Assembly: GCF_030503875.2 (NCBI RefSeq)
Contig: NZ_CP129968.2
Span: 3,436,001-3,500,000, forward strand
DNA: 64,000 nt
DNA from: Marivirga arenosa
Lineage (GTDB): Bacteria > Bacteroidota > Bacteroidia > Cytophagales > Cyclobacteriaceae
Direction of reading: 5' to 3'
This document shows, piece by piece, positions 39,759 through 49,363 of the stretch. Every line of letters begins with the position of its first letter. Position 1 is the stretch's first letter. The position numbers and the translations under genes were made by a program. A model generated the notes under the pieces. The model had not been told where the DNA came from and did not search any database. It worked only from the letters and a program-made list of their open reading frames with translations.

Positions 39759-42593
39759 TCACTTACTAAACATAATAAATGCACCCCAATAGTAGGGGTG
39801 TTTGTATTCATTCAACATCGCTAATTGAGCCGTTCTAAATGCGTCTGGGATGGCTTTCCCGTTTACATTTTCTTTATAAAAACTCGACATGAGCTTTTGA
39901 GTAGCAGCATCATCTACTTTCCATAAACTCATGACTAAAGACTGGGCGCCTGCTACAATAAATGCTCTTTGCAAACCATAAACGCCTTCCCCAGCTTTAA
40001 CATCTCCTTTACCGGTTTCACATGCAGAAAGCACTACCATTTCAGTATTATTAAGATTTAAATTGATGGCTTCATAGGCTGAAAAGAATCCGTTATCACT
40101 TTGATTAAAGGATTGACTTGCTTCAGAATTTTCATCATTACCTATGCCAGATAGAATTAAACCTGATCGTAATAATGGATTCTGCCTAATGTATTGAAGT
40201 TGTACACCGAATAAATTATTGGAAGCCTTTTCATCCTGCAAAAAGTAACCATGACTCGCTAAATGCAAATATTTAGGTGATTTAACCTTCTTCAAATTCG
40301 ATTCATTTGCCTCCTTATTGAGATATTTCTCCATTTTCATCTGATTTGAAAGGTATTTTGAAATATTCTCAATTTCTTGTCGGGTCCCAGGAAGTTGTGC
40401 AATGCTTGCACTATTAAAATCAGGATCTCCCATTAAAAAGGCAGTACTTTTAGTTTTTCCAGTTGATTTTTCTACCAATATATCATTAGGATGCCCTATA
40501 TATCTGATGTCATAATCCTGTATTAAGTATCTCCCATTATTTTGTTTAAGAGTATTCATATTTATCTGATTATAAATACCATCAGGTGAAATATAAATGC
40601 GGTTAGCATCGCTAGTCTCTTTATTAACCAATTCCCAATATTGAGCAAAAGAATATTGGTCTTCCATTTTTTGGTTGATAACATTATTGTAATAGGCATA
40701 ATATCTATTCTCTAGCAAATCCCCATCTTCATTTACTAATATTTCAGGTCTCTCATCTTTCTTGAAAATGATATAGGCATAAGCATTATTAGAAGTTAGT
40801 TTTTTATCAAAAATAGGATATTGAATAACTTCAACTAAAACTTGTCCATTTTCAAGTCTCTCTAAAATTGTTTTATAATCTGTATTTCTATCTTTATATA
40901 CTGTCGAAAATGCATCTGACTTCAAAGACAATTCCTTTTCAGTTTGATTTGCGACATTTTGAAGTGAATCGATATTGATAGATTGTTCATCTATTTCCTC
41001 ATCACTTAAAGTGTAAGCATTAGTCAGTTGCTGCTTTTGATCCAGCCATTGTTCGTATAGCTTTTCCAATTCAGGATCATTTTGATTATAAATTGAATTT
41101 CTTAGCGCTGTTGAGGCCGTTAATAATATCCCTTTAGTAGCCAATCTATATTTTATTAGATTATCCAATAATTCTGGATATTCATAATAATTTTCTAGTG
41201 CGTAATTATAATAGCGGAAGAATCTAGGCTTCAATTGTTCCCAGTATTTTGTCTTTTCTGCTTCACTTAAAGCAGGAAAATAATCTTTGACAAACTCAAG
41301 ACTCGTATCCATAACTTTACCAAAGTAATTATTTGCTTGTTTTATTTGGCCCTTAGCCCAAAACCATAAAGCCATATCTTCCTGACTTTTAATTACTTTA
41401 GGATGGGTTTTAGATAAATTTCTTTCTCTGGTGTAAAGTGCGGATTGTAATAGTGGTTCAGCTTTATCCAACTCTCCAAGGTATCGGTATAGATTCCCTA
41501 AATCAGCTTGAGTTCCCGCTGTGGTCAGATGTTCAGCACCAAGCTCATCTTTATATATTTCTAATGCTAGTATAAGAGCCTCCTCTGCCTTATCTAATTC
41601 TCCTTTCTCAACATATAAAGCTGCTATATTTGATTTCATATGAGCATAATCAGGATCATTTTTAGCATTTAGCTTAAATCTACTTTCCTGTAAGTCTAAA
41701 ACATTTTGAAAGGTGTTTTCTGCGCTTTCCAAATCACCATTTTCTTGTTCTAATATGGCCTTATTTGTTAGAAATTGTAAATAAGTACTGTTTTTATCGG
41801 TAAGGCTTTCTTTAGCAATTTCAACACATTGTTCCATTAAATCCAAAGCTTTATCCTTTCTTCCCATATATTGATTTAAAATCGCATGATTATTCAAGAA
41901 TATTGCATAAGGTAATTTTTCATTCTCTAAATCAGTTTTCAACTTTCCCCCAAGTTTTTGAATTATACTCTCTGCCTCTAAATAATTACCTAGGTTCATT
42001 AGAAGAACCGCATAATTATTCAGTTCTGCCAAATAACCGACACTTTCTTTTCCTTGTATTTCTTCCCAACCATCTAAAGCAGTTAGAGTAAATTCTTCCG
42101 CTTTATTATATCTACCCATATCATCATAAAGTAAACCTAATAAACCAATAGATTTAAGGTAATTGGGTTCTGAAGTAGCAGATAGTTGTTCATACTTAAG
42201 CTTTGCAATTTTAAGATTAGCTTCTGCCATGAAATCATTTCCATTATTATAATTTAAGCGGCCAAAGTCATAAATATCTCTTGCTGCCTCTAATTCAGTT
42301 TGAGGATCACCATCACGCAACATAAAATTAGCGGTTTTAACTAAGCGCTCCCCTTTCTGTTGATTTTCGAAAGATTCGGTTTTGTCCAAAAAAGCAATTG
42401 CATAATTAAAAGAAAGAGTATCATAACTATCCCTTTTTTCCTCCGTTTTCTCTTTAAGTTTATCTTTTACTAATTCTTCAGCTCTTTTTTTTAAAGCATT
42501 ACCTATACCGAACTGTGCTGAAGCAGAAAAGCTAAAACAAAACACAAATACTATGAAAGTAGAAAAGGTCAATTTGATTAATCGAAAAAACAT
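39759..42593 (-). CDS. Exported TPR-CHAT protein (putative caspase-like cysteine protease)
   Basis: A signal peptide ending ASAQ-FG is followed by about ten tetratricopeptide repeats (about 110-430), a helical linker (450-600) and a C-terminal CHAT domain (about 650-944). Catalytic His781 (HLASHGYF) and Cys858 (LSACETGKGD) are both present. CHAT domains are caspase/separase relatives, and cytosolic ones act in defence systems with gasdermins or CRISPR. This one is exported and has no gasdermin, TIR or other effector gene beside it, so defence is not supported. It stands alone on its strand. Confidence 0.92.
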   Translation of the reverse strand: MFFRLIKLTFSTFIVFVFCFSFSASAQFGIGNALKKRAEELVKDKLKEKTEEKRDSYDTLSFNYAIAFLDKTESFENQQKGERLVKTANFMLRDGDPQTELEAARDIYDFGRLNYNNGNDFMAEANLKIAKLKYEQLSATSEPNYLKSIGLLGLLYDDMGRYNKAEEFTLTALDGWEEIQGKESVGYLAELNNYAVLLMNLGNYLEAESIIQKLGGKLKTDLENEKLPYAIFLNNHAILNQYMGRKDKALDLMEQCVEIAKESLTDKNSTYLQFLTNKAILEQENGDLESAENTFQNVLDLQESRFKLNAKNDPDYAHMKSNIAALYVEKGELDKAEEALILALEIYKDELGAEHLTTAGTQADLGNLYRYLGELDKAEPLLQSALYTRERNLSKTHPKVIKSQEDMALWFWAKGQIKQANNYFGKVMDTSLEFVKDYFPALSEAEKTKYWEQLKPRFFRYYNYALENYYEYPELLDNLIKYRLATKGILLTASTALRNSIYNQNDPELEKLYEQWLDQKQQLTNAYTLSDEEIDEQSINIDSLQNVANQTEKELSLKSDAFSTVYKDRNTDYKTILERLENGQVLVEVIQYPIFDKKLTSNNAYAYIIFKKDERPEILVNEDGDLLENRYYAYYNNVINQKMEDQYSFAQYWELVNKETSDANRIYISPDGIYNQINMNTLKQNNGRYLIQDYDIRYIGHPNDILVEKSTGKTKSTAFLMGDPDFNSASIAQLPGTRQEIENISKYLSNQMKMEKYLNKEANESNLKKVKSPKYLHLASHGYFLQDEKASNNLFGVQLQYIRQNPLLRSGLILSGIGNDENSEASQSFNQSDNGFFSAYEAINLNLNNTEMVVLSACETGKGDVKAGEGVYGLQRAFIVAGAQSLVMSLWKVDDAATQKLMSSFYKENVNGKAIPDAFRTAQLAMLNEYKHPYYWGAFIMFSK

Positions 42594-42719
42594 AACGACA
42601 AGTATTATTGATATTTAAAAGCTAAAATAAAAGAACAATTTTCATAAAAATAAGTAAAATAATTAGTGATATATCAATAAAATATTTCAGCTAATATAAA
42701 TTTTGTCAATTTTTAATGT

Positions 42720-43058
42720 ATGAGAAAAATTAAAATTCCTAAGATAGTTCCCGATTATAAAAATAAAGAGAAAATTATCTTAAGAGACTTTTTAGCCTTA
42801 GAAAGAACTTCGTTAGCAAACGAAAGAACTCTTTTCTCTTATATCAGGACGAGTTTGTATTTAATATTAGGAGGGATTGGTTTAATTCAATTAGAAAGTT
42901 TTGTAACAATTCACTGGTTAGGCTATTTATCATTTGCAATAAGCTTAATCATGATTTTTTATGGATTAATCCGCTATTTCAAGCTCAAAAGAAAACTTCA
43001 AAAATTCTATGATGAAGATCAAATCAGAAGTTTTGAGGAAGAAGCAGACAAGGAATAG
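42720..43058 (+). CDS. DUF202 (YidH-like) membrane protein
   Basis: The 112-residue protein contains the family signature LERTSLANERTLFSYIRTSL, which lies at residues about 27-46, followed by two transmembrane helices (about 47-65 and 72-90) and a charged, acidic tail. DUF202 proteins are small inner-membrane proteins of unknown function. It lies 93 bases upstream of the universal stress protein gene on the same strand and may belong to a stress-related group. Confidence 0.88.
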   Translation: MRKIKIPKIVPDYKNKEKIILRDFLALERTSLANERTLFSYIRTSLYLILGGIGLIQLESFVTIHWLGYLSFAISLIMIFYGLIRYFKLKRKLQKFYDEDQIRSFEEEADKE

Positions 43059-43151
43059 GAAAAATTAAATCATAATGATATTTTATCTCATTTTTAATTA
43101 GTTTGGAATTTTACGTTTGTACATTTGTAACCGAATTCAGATTTAATCTTT

Positions 43152-44075
43152 ATGTATCCAATCAGAAAAGTAATAATAGGATTAGACTTAAGTGAACTTG
43201 ATAAAACTATGGTTGAATTTGCTGACTTTTTGTCGAGAACTTCAGCCGTAGAAGATGTATATTTTGTGAATGTGATTAAGAACCTTCACATTCCTAAAGA
43301 TGTACTTAAAGAGTTTCCTGATATGGTAGAAAATGCCATCACGGAAAGAAAAACCCAAATGGAAAAGCAGTTTGAAAAGTTCAGATCTGGTGAAGATAAG
43401 GCTAATTTCCATTTCCAAGTATTGACAGGTAAAATAGCAGACAATATCTTAAAATATAGTAAAGAAAAAGATATTGATTTGATCGTAATGGGTAGGCGAG
43501 AAAAGGCTGAACAAAGTGGGGCTCTTTCTCAAAGATTAGCTAGAAGAGCAGCATGTAGCTTATTAATTATACCAGAAGGCACAAGCCCAAAGATGGATCA
43601 AATATTAGTACCTAGTGATTTTTCTCAATATTCTAAATTAGCATTAGAGGAAGCTATTAACATAGCACGATCGAATCAAAATGCTACAGAAATTACAATT
43701 CAAAACGTTTATACGGTTCCTACAGGATATCATTATACAGGTAAAACCTTTGAAGAATTTTCTGAAGTAATGAAAAAGAATGCTGAGAAAAACTATAAAA
43801 AATTCATCAGCAAAATAGATACAAAAGATGTTAAGCTGAAGGTTGAGTATTCCCAAGATACAAATGAGGATGTTACTACTGACATGATTGACAAAGCACA
43901 TGAAATGAATGCTAATGCAATCATCGTGGGAGCCAAAGGAAGAACAGCCACAACTGCCTTTTTCTTGGGAAGTATTGCAGAAAGATTAATTCAGCTAGAT
44001 AATGACATCCCTTTAATGATTGTTAGACCGAAAGGAAAAAATGCTGGTTTCATTGAATTCCTAAAAGAATTATAA
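43152..44075 (+). CDS. Tandem-domain universal stress protein
   Basis: Two UspA domains are fused in 307 residues, the first about 1-145 and the second about 150-300. The nucleotide-binding pattern G-x2-G-x9-G-S is clearest in the second (VGAKGRTATTAFFLGSIAERL, residues 273-293, core GAKGRT and GSIAE); the first has GRREKAEQSGALSQ. Such proteins bind ATP and respond to stress or energy shortage. TACGTTTG and TACATTTG boxes at 43112-43127 could serve as -7 elements, but the -33 spacing is poor. It overlaps the next small ORF by one base (TAATG). Confidence 0.93.
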   Translation: MYPIRKVIIGLDLSELDKTMVEFADFLSRTSAVEDVYFVNVIKNLHIPKDVLKEFPDMVENAITERKTQMEKQFEKFRSGEDKANFHFQVLTGKIADNILKYSKEKDIDLIVMGRREKAEQSGALSQRLARRAACSLLIIPEGTSPKMDQILVPSDFSQYSKLALEEAINIARSNQNATEITIQNVYTVPTGYHYTGKTFEEFSEVMKKNAEKNYKKFISKIDTKDVKLKVEYSQDTNEDVTTDMIDKAHEMNANAIIVGAKGRTATTAFFLGSIAERLIQLDNDIPLMIVRPKGKNAGFIEFLKEL

Positions 44076-44248
44076 TGCGTAAAACCATAGAAAAATTCTA
44101 CGATTGGCTTTTTGCAGATAAGGAAACTGAGGAAGAAGTTCCTTATGCAAATAAGAGATTTATGTTCTGGTTTTCGATCATCAGCTTTGCAGTCGTTTTA
44201 TTTTTTATCATTAAAGACGTGGTTAAAAACATTCAAAACCTGCAATAG
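44075..44248 (+). CDS. 57-residue single-pass membrane protein
   Basis: The frame starts at an ATG that overlaps the USP stop by one base (TAATG) and ends 2 bases before the xseA ATG. The sequence is MRKTIEKFYDWLFADK, then an acidic stretch, then a single transmembrane helix (about 30-48, FMFWFSIISFAVVLFFII) and a Lys/Asn tail. The exact fit between two genes on the same strand is the main support for coding. It is not XseB, which is soluble and coiled-coil. The function is unknown; coupling to the USP suggests a membrane partner or tether for it. Confidence 0.7.
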   Translation: MRKTIEKFYDWLFADKETEEEVPYANKRFMFWFSIISFAVVLFFIIKDVVKNIQNLQ

Positions 44249-44250
44249 TA

Positions 44251-45498
44251 ATGCAGCATATTTCTCTAACAGACCTCAATTTATTAATTAAGGAAACCTT
44301 AAATACTCAATTAGAACCTTCTTATTGGGTGGTGGCAGAAATTGGCGAGTTGAGAGAAGCCAGAAACGGCCATTGCTATCTTGAGTTCATCGAAAAAGAT
44401 GAAGAAAGTAACCAATTACTTTCTAAAATTAGAGGTACTATTTGGTCTTACAGCTATCGTAACATCAGTGCATGGTTCCAATCTATTACTGGTGAAAATT
44501 TAAAAGCAGGGATGACTGTTTTGGCTAATGTTCAAATTCAATTCCACGAAGTGTATGGTTTAAGTTTGAATGTTAAAGACATAGACCCAAACTTTACTTT
44601 AGGAGAAAGGGCCAGAAAGAAACAAGAAATTATTCATCAATTACAAGAGGATGGTGTATTCGATATGAATAAAAGTCATCCTCTGCCTTTAGTCCCTCAA
44701 AGGATTGCTATTATCAGTGCTGAATCAGCCGCTGGCTACGGTGATTTTATGAATCAAATCTTGAGTAATGATTATCATTATCAATTACATGCCCAACTTT
44801 TTGTAGCCACCATGCAAGGTGATAAAGCTGCAAAAACAATTGTATCTGCGCTTCACCAAATCAATGAACAAATTGAGGATTTTGATGCCGTTATTATCAT
44901 TAGAGGCGGTGGTGCTCAAGTTGATTTGGATTGCTTTGATAATTATGAACTTGCTTCCCATGTCGCACAATTTCCTATTCCGGTATTTACAGGTATCGGG
45001 CATGAACGAGATGAAACCATTTGTGATTTGGTAGCACACACCAAATTAAAAACACCAACAGCCGTAGCTGAATTCCTAATTAGAGGTATGCGTATCTATG
45101 AGGAAAAACTGAATACTGCTACACAAAATATTTTGGCTAATCTGAGTCAAAAAGTTGAAAGAGAACAACACAAGCTAAACGATAGAAGGCATTCATTAAG
45201 GTATTCACTTAAAAAACACTTTAATAAAGCTGAAAATCAACTTTCTCATTATCAGCAAAAATTAAAGTTTGATATTAAAAGGAGTTTCTCAAAAGAAAAC
45301 CAAAAGCTAGATATTTATCAGAAAACCCTAGAACTAATTAATCCTGAGGCTGTATTTAAAAAAGGATATTCTTACACAAGTTTAAATGGGAAAAGCATTG
45401 TTGGCCAAAAAGTTAAAAAGGGGGACTTGTTAAAAACCACTACTGCCAATCAAGAAATACAAAGTACAGTTCAAGAGGTGAAAGAAAAGAAAAAATAA
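44251..45498 (+). CDS. xseA: Exodeoxyribonuclease VII large subunit
   Basis: XseA is the catalytic subunit of the single-strand exonuclease ExoVII. Seen are the N-terminal OB domain (about 10-100), the catalytic core with IAIISAESAAGYGDF, VIIIRGGGAQVDLDCFDNYELA (core RGGGAQVDLDCFD) and FTGIGHERDETICDLVAH, and a long coiled coil (about 275-360) that normally binds XseB. The coiled coil is shorter than in E. coli, with 415 residues overall. No xseB follows; the next 7 bases lead to a convergent gene, so the small subunit must be encoded elsewhere. Confidence 0.95.
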   Translation: MQHISLTDLNLLIKETLNTQLEPSYWVVAEIGELREARNGHCYLEFIEKDEESNQLLSKIRGTIWSYSYRNISAWFQSITGENLKAGMTVLANVQIQFHEVYGLSLNVKDIDPNFTLGERARKKQEIIHQLQEDGVFDMNKSHPLPLVPQRIAIISAESAAGYGDFMNQILSNDYHYQLHAQLFVATMQGDKAAKTIVSALHQINEQIEDFDAVIIIRGGGAQVDLDCFDNYELASHVAQFPIPVFTGIGHERDETICDLVAHTKLKTPTAVAEFLIRGMRIYEEKLNTATQNILANLSQKVEREQHKLNDRRHSLRYSLKKHFNKAENQLSHYQQKLKFDIKRSFSKENQKLDIYQKTLELINPEAVFKKGYSYTSLNGKSIVGQKVKKGDLLKTTTANQEIQSTVQEVKEKKK

Positions 45499-45505
45499 TG
45501 CGAAT

Positions 45506-46288
45506 TTATTTTCCAAAACCTTCCATTATTCCTAATCCAAAAAGTGCAAAATCATATTTCACAGGATCATTAGCATCAAAATCTTTAAGCGCATCAGTCA
45601 ATTCTTGAGCAGTTTGCCAATCGGTTTGCTTTCGTTGAATTAAGCCTAATTTTCTAGCTACTCTATCTACATGCAAATCACATGGACAGATTAAATCAGA
45701 CGTTTGAATTTTATTCCATATACCAAAATCAACTCCTCTTTGGTCATTTCTAACCATCCACCTCAAATACATATTTATTCGTTTACAAGCAGATTTTCGT
45801 TCTGGAGTCGCTATATGTTTTCTTGTTCTGTTTGGGGCAATATCAGATGAGAAGAAATAATGATGGAATGCTATCAGACTATTTTTCATGAATTCATCTT
45901 CCGACTTAGCTCCTAATAAAAATGCCTCTTCAAGGCTATCATGTTCTTGGTAGAAACTTTTAAAAAAATGAATGAAATAGAGCGTATCAGTATCATTGAA
46001 TGTCCGATGCTTAAATTTCATTAAGCTCTGTAAATCTGTCTCACTATGATTTAAAACAAACTCATGCGGACTATTCCCCATCATCGTCATTAACTCTTTA
46101 CATTTATTGATGATGGTTTTTCGTTGTCCCCAAGCTAATATTGAAGCAAAAAAACCTGCTATCTCAATATCTTGCTTTTTACTAAAAACATGTGGAATAC
46201 TGATCGGGTCTTCATCAATGAAATCAGGACGATTATACAAATCATACTTCTCATCAAGTAAAGATTTTACTTCCTCAATATTATTCAT
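45506..46288 (-). CDS. TIGR02757 family protein
   Basis: The 260-residue protein contains segments I associate with the Bacteroidota TIGR02757 family: DPISIPHVFSKKQDIEIAGF near 25-44, FASILAWGQRKTII, and RWMVRNDQRGVDFGIW. It is alpha-helical and cytosolic; by architecture (FxQP-like helices, ending DPVKYDFALFGLGIMEG) it may be related to helix-hairpin-helix DNA glycosylases, but this is uncertain. I chose ATG 46288, 2 bases after the LysM gene stop, over a TTG at 46294. Confidence 0.88.
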   Translation of the reverse strand: MNNIEEVKSLLDEKYDLYNRPDFIDEDPISIPHVFSKKQDIEIAGFFASILAWGQRKTIINKCKELMTMMGNSPHEFVLNHSETDLQSLMKFKHRTFNDTDTLYFIHFFKSFYQEHDSLEEAFLLGAKSEDEFMKNSLIAFHHYFFSSDIAPNRTRKHIATPERKSACKRINMYLRWMVRNDQRGVDFGIWNKIQTSDLICPCDLHVDRVARKLGLIQRKQTDWQTAQELTDALKDFDANDPVKYDFALFGLGIMEGFGK

Positions 46289-46290
46289 TA

Positions 46291-47772
46291 TCAATCCTTA
46301 AGAGGCAGATAACTTATTTCTACAGGGAATTTATAGTCAACTCCACCTAGCTTTTCGAAGGCTTTTTTAGAAATTCTAATGATAACTTTGTCATCCACTC
46401 CTGTATCGGGTAATTTACCCAATACTCTGACGAATACTATTTGATCATTTAAATCATTTCTGACCTGCATGATAGTTCCAATTTTAGCGGTGCGGTGTAA
46501 AGCCAAATATTTTTCAGTTCCTTCAGAACCTTCTATCACTTCAGCTACCCCTTTTTCTTTTACTTTATCAATTTTTGGAATATCATCTTCCTCAACTGTA
46601 AAAAAGGCTTTTGTATCTTTCTTTTGGGGATTTTCTACTATTACTTCCTTGTTTTCCGGCTCTTCTTTTTCAACTACTTTTTCCTCTTCTTCTTTTTTGT
46701 TTTCGGCAATCAAAGCATCTGGATTTTGAATATAGAGCTTTTGACCTAGGCTAAGTTGGTAATTTTCTAAACTATTCCATTTTCTTAATTCCTCTACTGT
46801 TACTCCATACTTTTCTGACAAACTATATAAGGTCTCTCCTGATTCAACCGTATGAATTCTGTTTTTATTTACTTCAGGGTCAGCAATAGTAACTTCTTCC
46901 TTTCTTAATTTTTCTTTCTCCACTTTAGGAGGAACGATTTTTATCACCTCACCACCAGCAAAAGGCTCTTTAAACTTATTCCATTTCTTTAAATCTGACT
47001 TATTCAGATTATACATCTTGGCAACACTACTGTAGGTCTCTCCTTTTTTAGCATTATGGAATGTTTGAAGTGTAATCTCTTGGTAATTATTATTTTTATC
47101 CTCCGCTTTTTCTGAGACTTTATTTTCTTTGATAATTAATTTTTGACCGACATCAATGTTATTATTCTCTAAACTATTCAGTTTAATGATTTGGCTTTGG
47201 GTAATATCATATTTTTTTGAAATACTATAAATGGTTTCTCCTAAGTCAACAATATGGATTACATTTTCGACATTGTCTTGTTTCACAGCTATATTTTCTG
47301 TTTCAGTGACTTTCTGTGAAGGCTCACTCACTATGAGCTCTTGACCGATATCTAATGTAGTTGAAGTCAAATTGTTCCATTCCATTATATCATCCTGAGA
47401 AATTTCATATTTTCTGGATATTGAATAAATGGTCTCACCAGCATTTACCTTATGCTTTTTAACATTAGCACTATTTTGAATCTTGCCATCAGATTCAAAC
47501 TCATTTGCTTTGAATGGAATCAATAATTCTCGTCCAATTTGATCAATTTTATAACCATCCTTTTCTTGTGGGTTTACATCTCTTATTTCTTGTATACTAA
47601 CATGATACCTTCTACCCAAAGAATAAAGGGTTTCCTTTGGCTCTAGTTTATGGATAATGAATTTCACTCCATCCACCTCTTTAATTCCTACAGAATCAAC
47701 AACAGCTGCTGATACCTTAAATGAGAAAAATCCAAAAATAAAAAAACAAATAAATAATATTTTAATCTTCAT
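46291..47772 (-). CDS. Five-LysM protein with C-terminal RlpA-like double-psi barrel
   Basis: A signal peptide (cut near VSA-AVV) is followed by five LysM repeats: about 37-85, 108-150, 172-215, 238-280 and 308-350, each with the ETxYSxxxxY core. A charged Lys/Glu linker (355-385) leads to a C-terminal domain (about 400-490) with LALHRTAKIGTIMQVRN and VFVRVLGKLPDTGVDDKVI, the RlpA-like double-psi beta-barrel pattern. The protein should bind peptidoglycan and may bind or cleave glycan strands through the barrel. The lytic Asp of true RlpA is not evident. It abuts the TIGR02757 gene. Confidence 0.9.
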   Translation of the reverse strand: MKIKILFICFFIFGFFSFKVSAAVVDSVGIKEVDGVKFIIHKLEPKETLYSLGRRYHVSIQEIRDVNPQEKDGYKIDQIGRELLIPFKANEFESDGKIQNSANVKKHKVNAGETIYSISRKYEISQDDIMEWNNLTSTTLDIGQELIVSEPSQKVTETENIAVKQDNVENVIHIVDLGETIYSISKKYDITQSQIIKLNSLENNNIDVGQKLIIKENKVSEKAEDKNNNYQEITLQTFHNAKKGETYSSVAKMYNLNKSDLKKWNKFKEPFAGGEVIKIVPPKVEKEKLRKEEVTIADPEVNKNRIHTVESGETLYSLSEKYGVTVEELRKWNSLENYQLSLGQKLYIQNPDALIAENKKEEEEKVVEKEEPENKEVIVENPQKKDTKAFFTVEEDDIPKIDKVKEKGVAEVIEGSEGTEKYLALHRTAKIGTIMQVRNDLNDQIVFVRVLGKLPDTGVDDKVIIRISKKAFEKLGGVDYKFPVEISYLPLKD

Positions 47773-48011
47773 GCTCCTGAGAAATACTAATGCTATACAA
47801 AAATGGTTATTCTGAAATGATAAGTAAAATAAAACTCAATATAATTCTTTCCACTGAAGTAAACGACCTAAAGTTATACGCATTATACTCTTGTGCTGTT
47901 TAATTAAATCGGAAATCAAAACTACTTAATAGAAAATTGATAAATTGCTACTGAATATAATTGTTGCTTAATTACGAATCGCTTAAATTGAAAAACTTAA
48001 TTTACACGTTA

Positions 48012-49358
48012 ATGAAAAGATCAACCTTAATTCTACTTTTTTGTTCTTTTGTTACTTTTTCATCTTTGGCTGATACCTTATCTCTTAAAAATGAAGTTTT
48101 CATTATGGAGATTAAAGATCAAATAGATGCTAGAACAAAACGCTATGTTGATCTTGCCCTAGCGGAAGCAAAGAGCCGAAACTCTAGTCATATTATAATT
48201 GAAATGAACACCTATGGAGGTGCCTTGTATGATGCTGATGAGATTCGATCTGCTTTGCTAAATTTAGAAATTCCTGTTTATGTTTTTATTGATAATAATG
48301 CCGCTTCAGCTGGAGCATTAATCTCAATAGCCTGTGATAGCATTTATATGGCGCCAGGTGGTAGTATAGGAGCTGCAACTGTAGTAAATCAAACTGGAGA
48401 AGCTGCTCCTGACAAATACCAATCCTATATGCGGTCTATCATGAGATCGACAGCAGAAGCGTCTGGAAGAAATCCTCAGATTGCAGAAGCAATGGTGGAT
48501 GAAAATATTGAAATTGACAGTATAAGCCCAGCAGGAGAAGTCATCACATTTTCAACTTCTGAAGCGATAAAATATGATTTTTGTGAAGGGGAATTTAATT
48601 CGACAGATGCATTATTAAATCATTTAAATTTAAACGATTACCAAATATATAGATTTGAAGTAAGCAACACGGAAGCTATTATTTCATTTTTTATAAACCC
48701 TTTTATTAGTGGGATTTTAATCTTAATCATAATAGGCGGCATTTACTTTGAGCTTCAAACTCCTGGTGTTGGTTTTCCAATCATAGCCTCCATTATTGCT
48801 TTGGTTTTATATCTCATTCCTTATTATTTAAATGGATTAGCAGAGAATTGGGAAATTCTAGCATTCATCATTGGCCTAATCCTAATTGCAGTAGAAGTAT
48901 TTGTAATACCAGGATTTGGTATTTTTGGAATTCTAGGTTTAATCATCACGCTAGGTTCATTAGTGTTTATGATGTTAAATAATGAAAATTTCGACTTCCA
49001 ATTTGTTCCTGCTGAAAATATAACCAGAGCATTGCTTACCACCTTAACAGGATTGCTGGGCAGTATTGTGCTGATGTTTATCGGAGGAATAAGATTAACA
49101 AATAGTAAGTTTTTTAAAAAAATTGCGTTACAAGGAGTACAGTCTAAAACAGAAGGTTATTCTTCAAGGTTTATCCAGTCTGGGCTTATTGATAAAGAAG
49201 GTACCGTATTTTCCGTTCTAAGACCAAGTGGAAAGGTAGATATTGAGGGTGAATTATACGATGCATACACTAGAGGAGAATATCTAGAACAAGGAGAAAA
49301 AATAATTGTGATTGAAGAAAGTGGGACTAGTTTGAAAGTTAAAAAAGCAGAAAATTAA
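48012..49358 (+). CDS. NfeD-family membrane serine protease
   Basis: The protein has a signal peptide (start ATG 48012, LADTLSL after cleavage), an N-terminal ClpP-like protease domain with nucleophile Ser99 (NNAASAGAL) and general base Lys135 (PDKYQSY), about four to five membrane helices (225-360) and a C-terminal NfeD OB-fold domain (GTVFSVLRPSGKVDIEG). Ser-Lys distance is close to that of archaeal PH1510. Related proteases cleave stomatin-family proteins; no stomatin gene is adjacent. I reject the upstream frame extension to 47961 because it places 17 residues before the signal peptide. Confidence 0.93.
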   Translation: MKRSTLILLFCSFVTFSSLADTLSLKNEVFIMEIKDQIDARTKRYVDLALAEAKSRNSSHIIIEMNTYGGALYDADEIRSALLNLEIPVYVFIDNNAASAGALISIACDSIYMAPGGSIGAATVVNQTGEAAPDKYQSYMRSIMRSTAEASGRNPQIAEAMVDENIEIDSISPAGEVITFSTSEAIKYDFCEGEFNSTDALLNHLNLNDYQIYRFEVSNTEAIISFFINPFISGILILIIIGGIYFELQTPGVGFPIIASIIALVLYLIPYYLNGLAENWEILAFIIGLILIAVEVFVIPGFGIFGILGLIITLGSLVFMMLNNENFDFQFVPAENITRALLTTLTGLLGSIVLMFIGGIRLTNSKFFKKIALQGVQSKTEGYSSRFIQSGLIDKEGTVFSVLRPSGKVDIEGELYDAYTRGEYLEQGEKIIVIEESGTSLKVKKAEN

Positions 49359-49363
49359 AAGTT

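Noticed and set aside
39759..42593. CHAT protein as part of a defence island
   Set aside because: Signal peptide present, and no gasdermin, TIR, CRISPR, toxin or nuclease genes nearby; neighbours are housekeeping genes.
43112..43127. TACGTTTG/TACATTTG tandem as the USP promoter
   Set aside because: Both match the -7 consensus, but the only TTG nearby is 6 or 14 bases away, too close for a -33 box; kept only as a comment in the gene entry.
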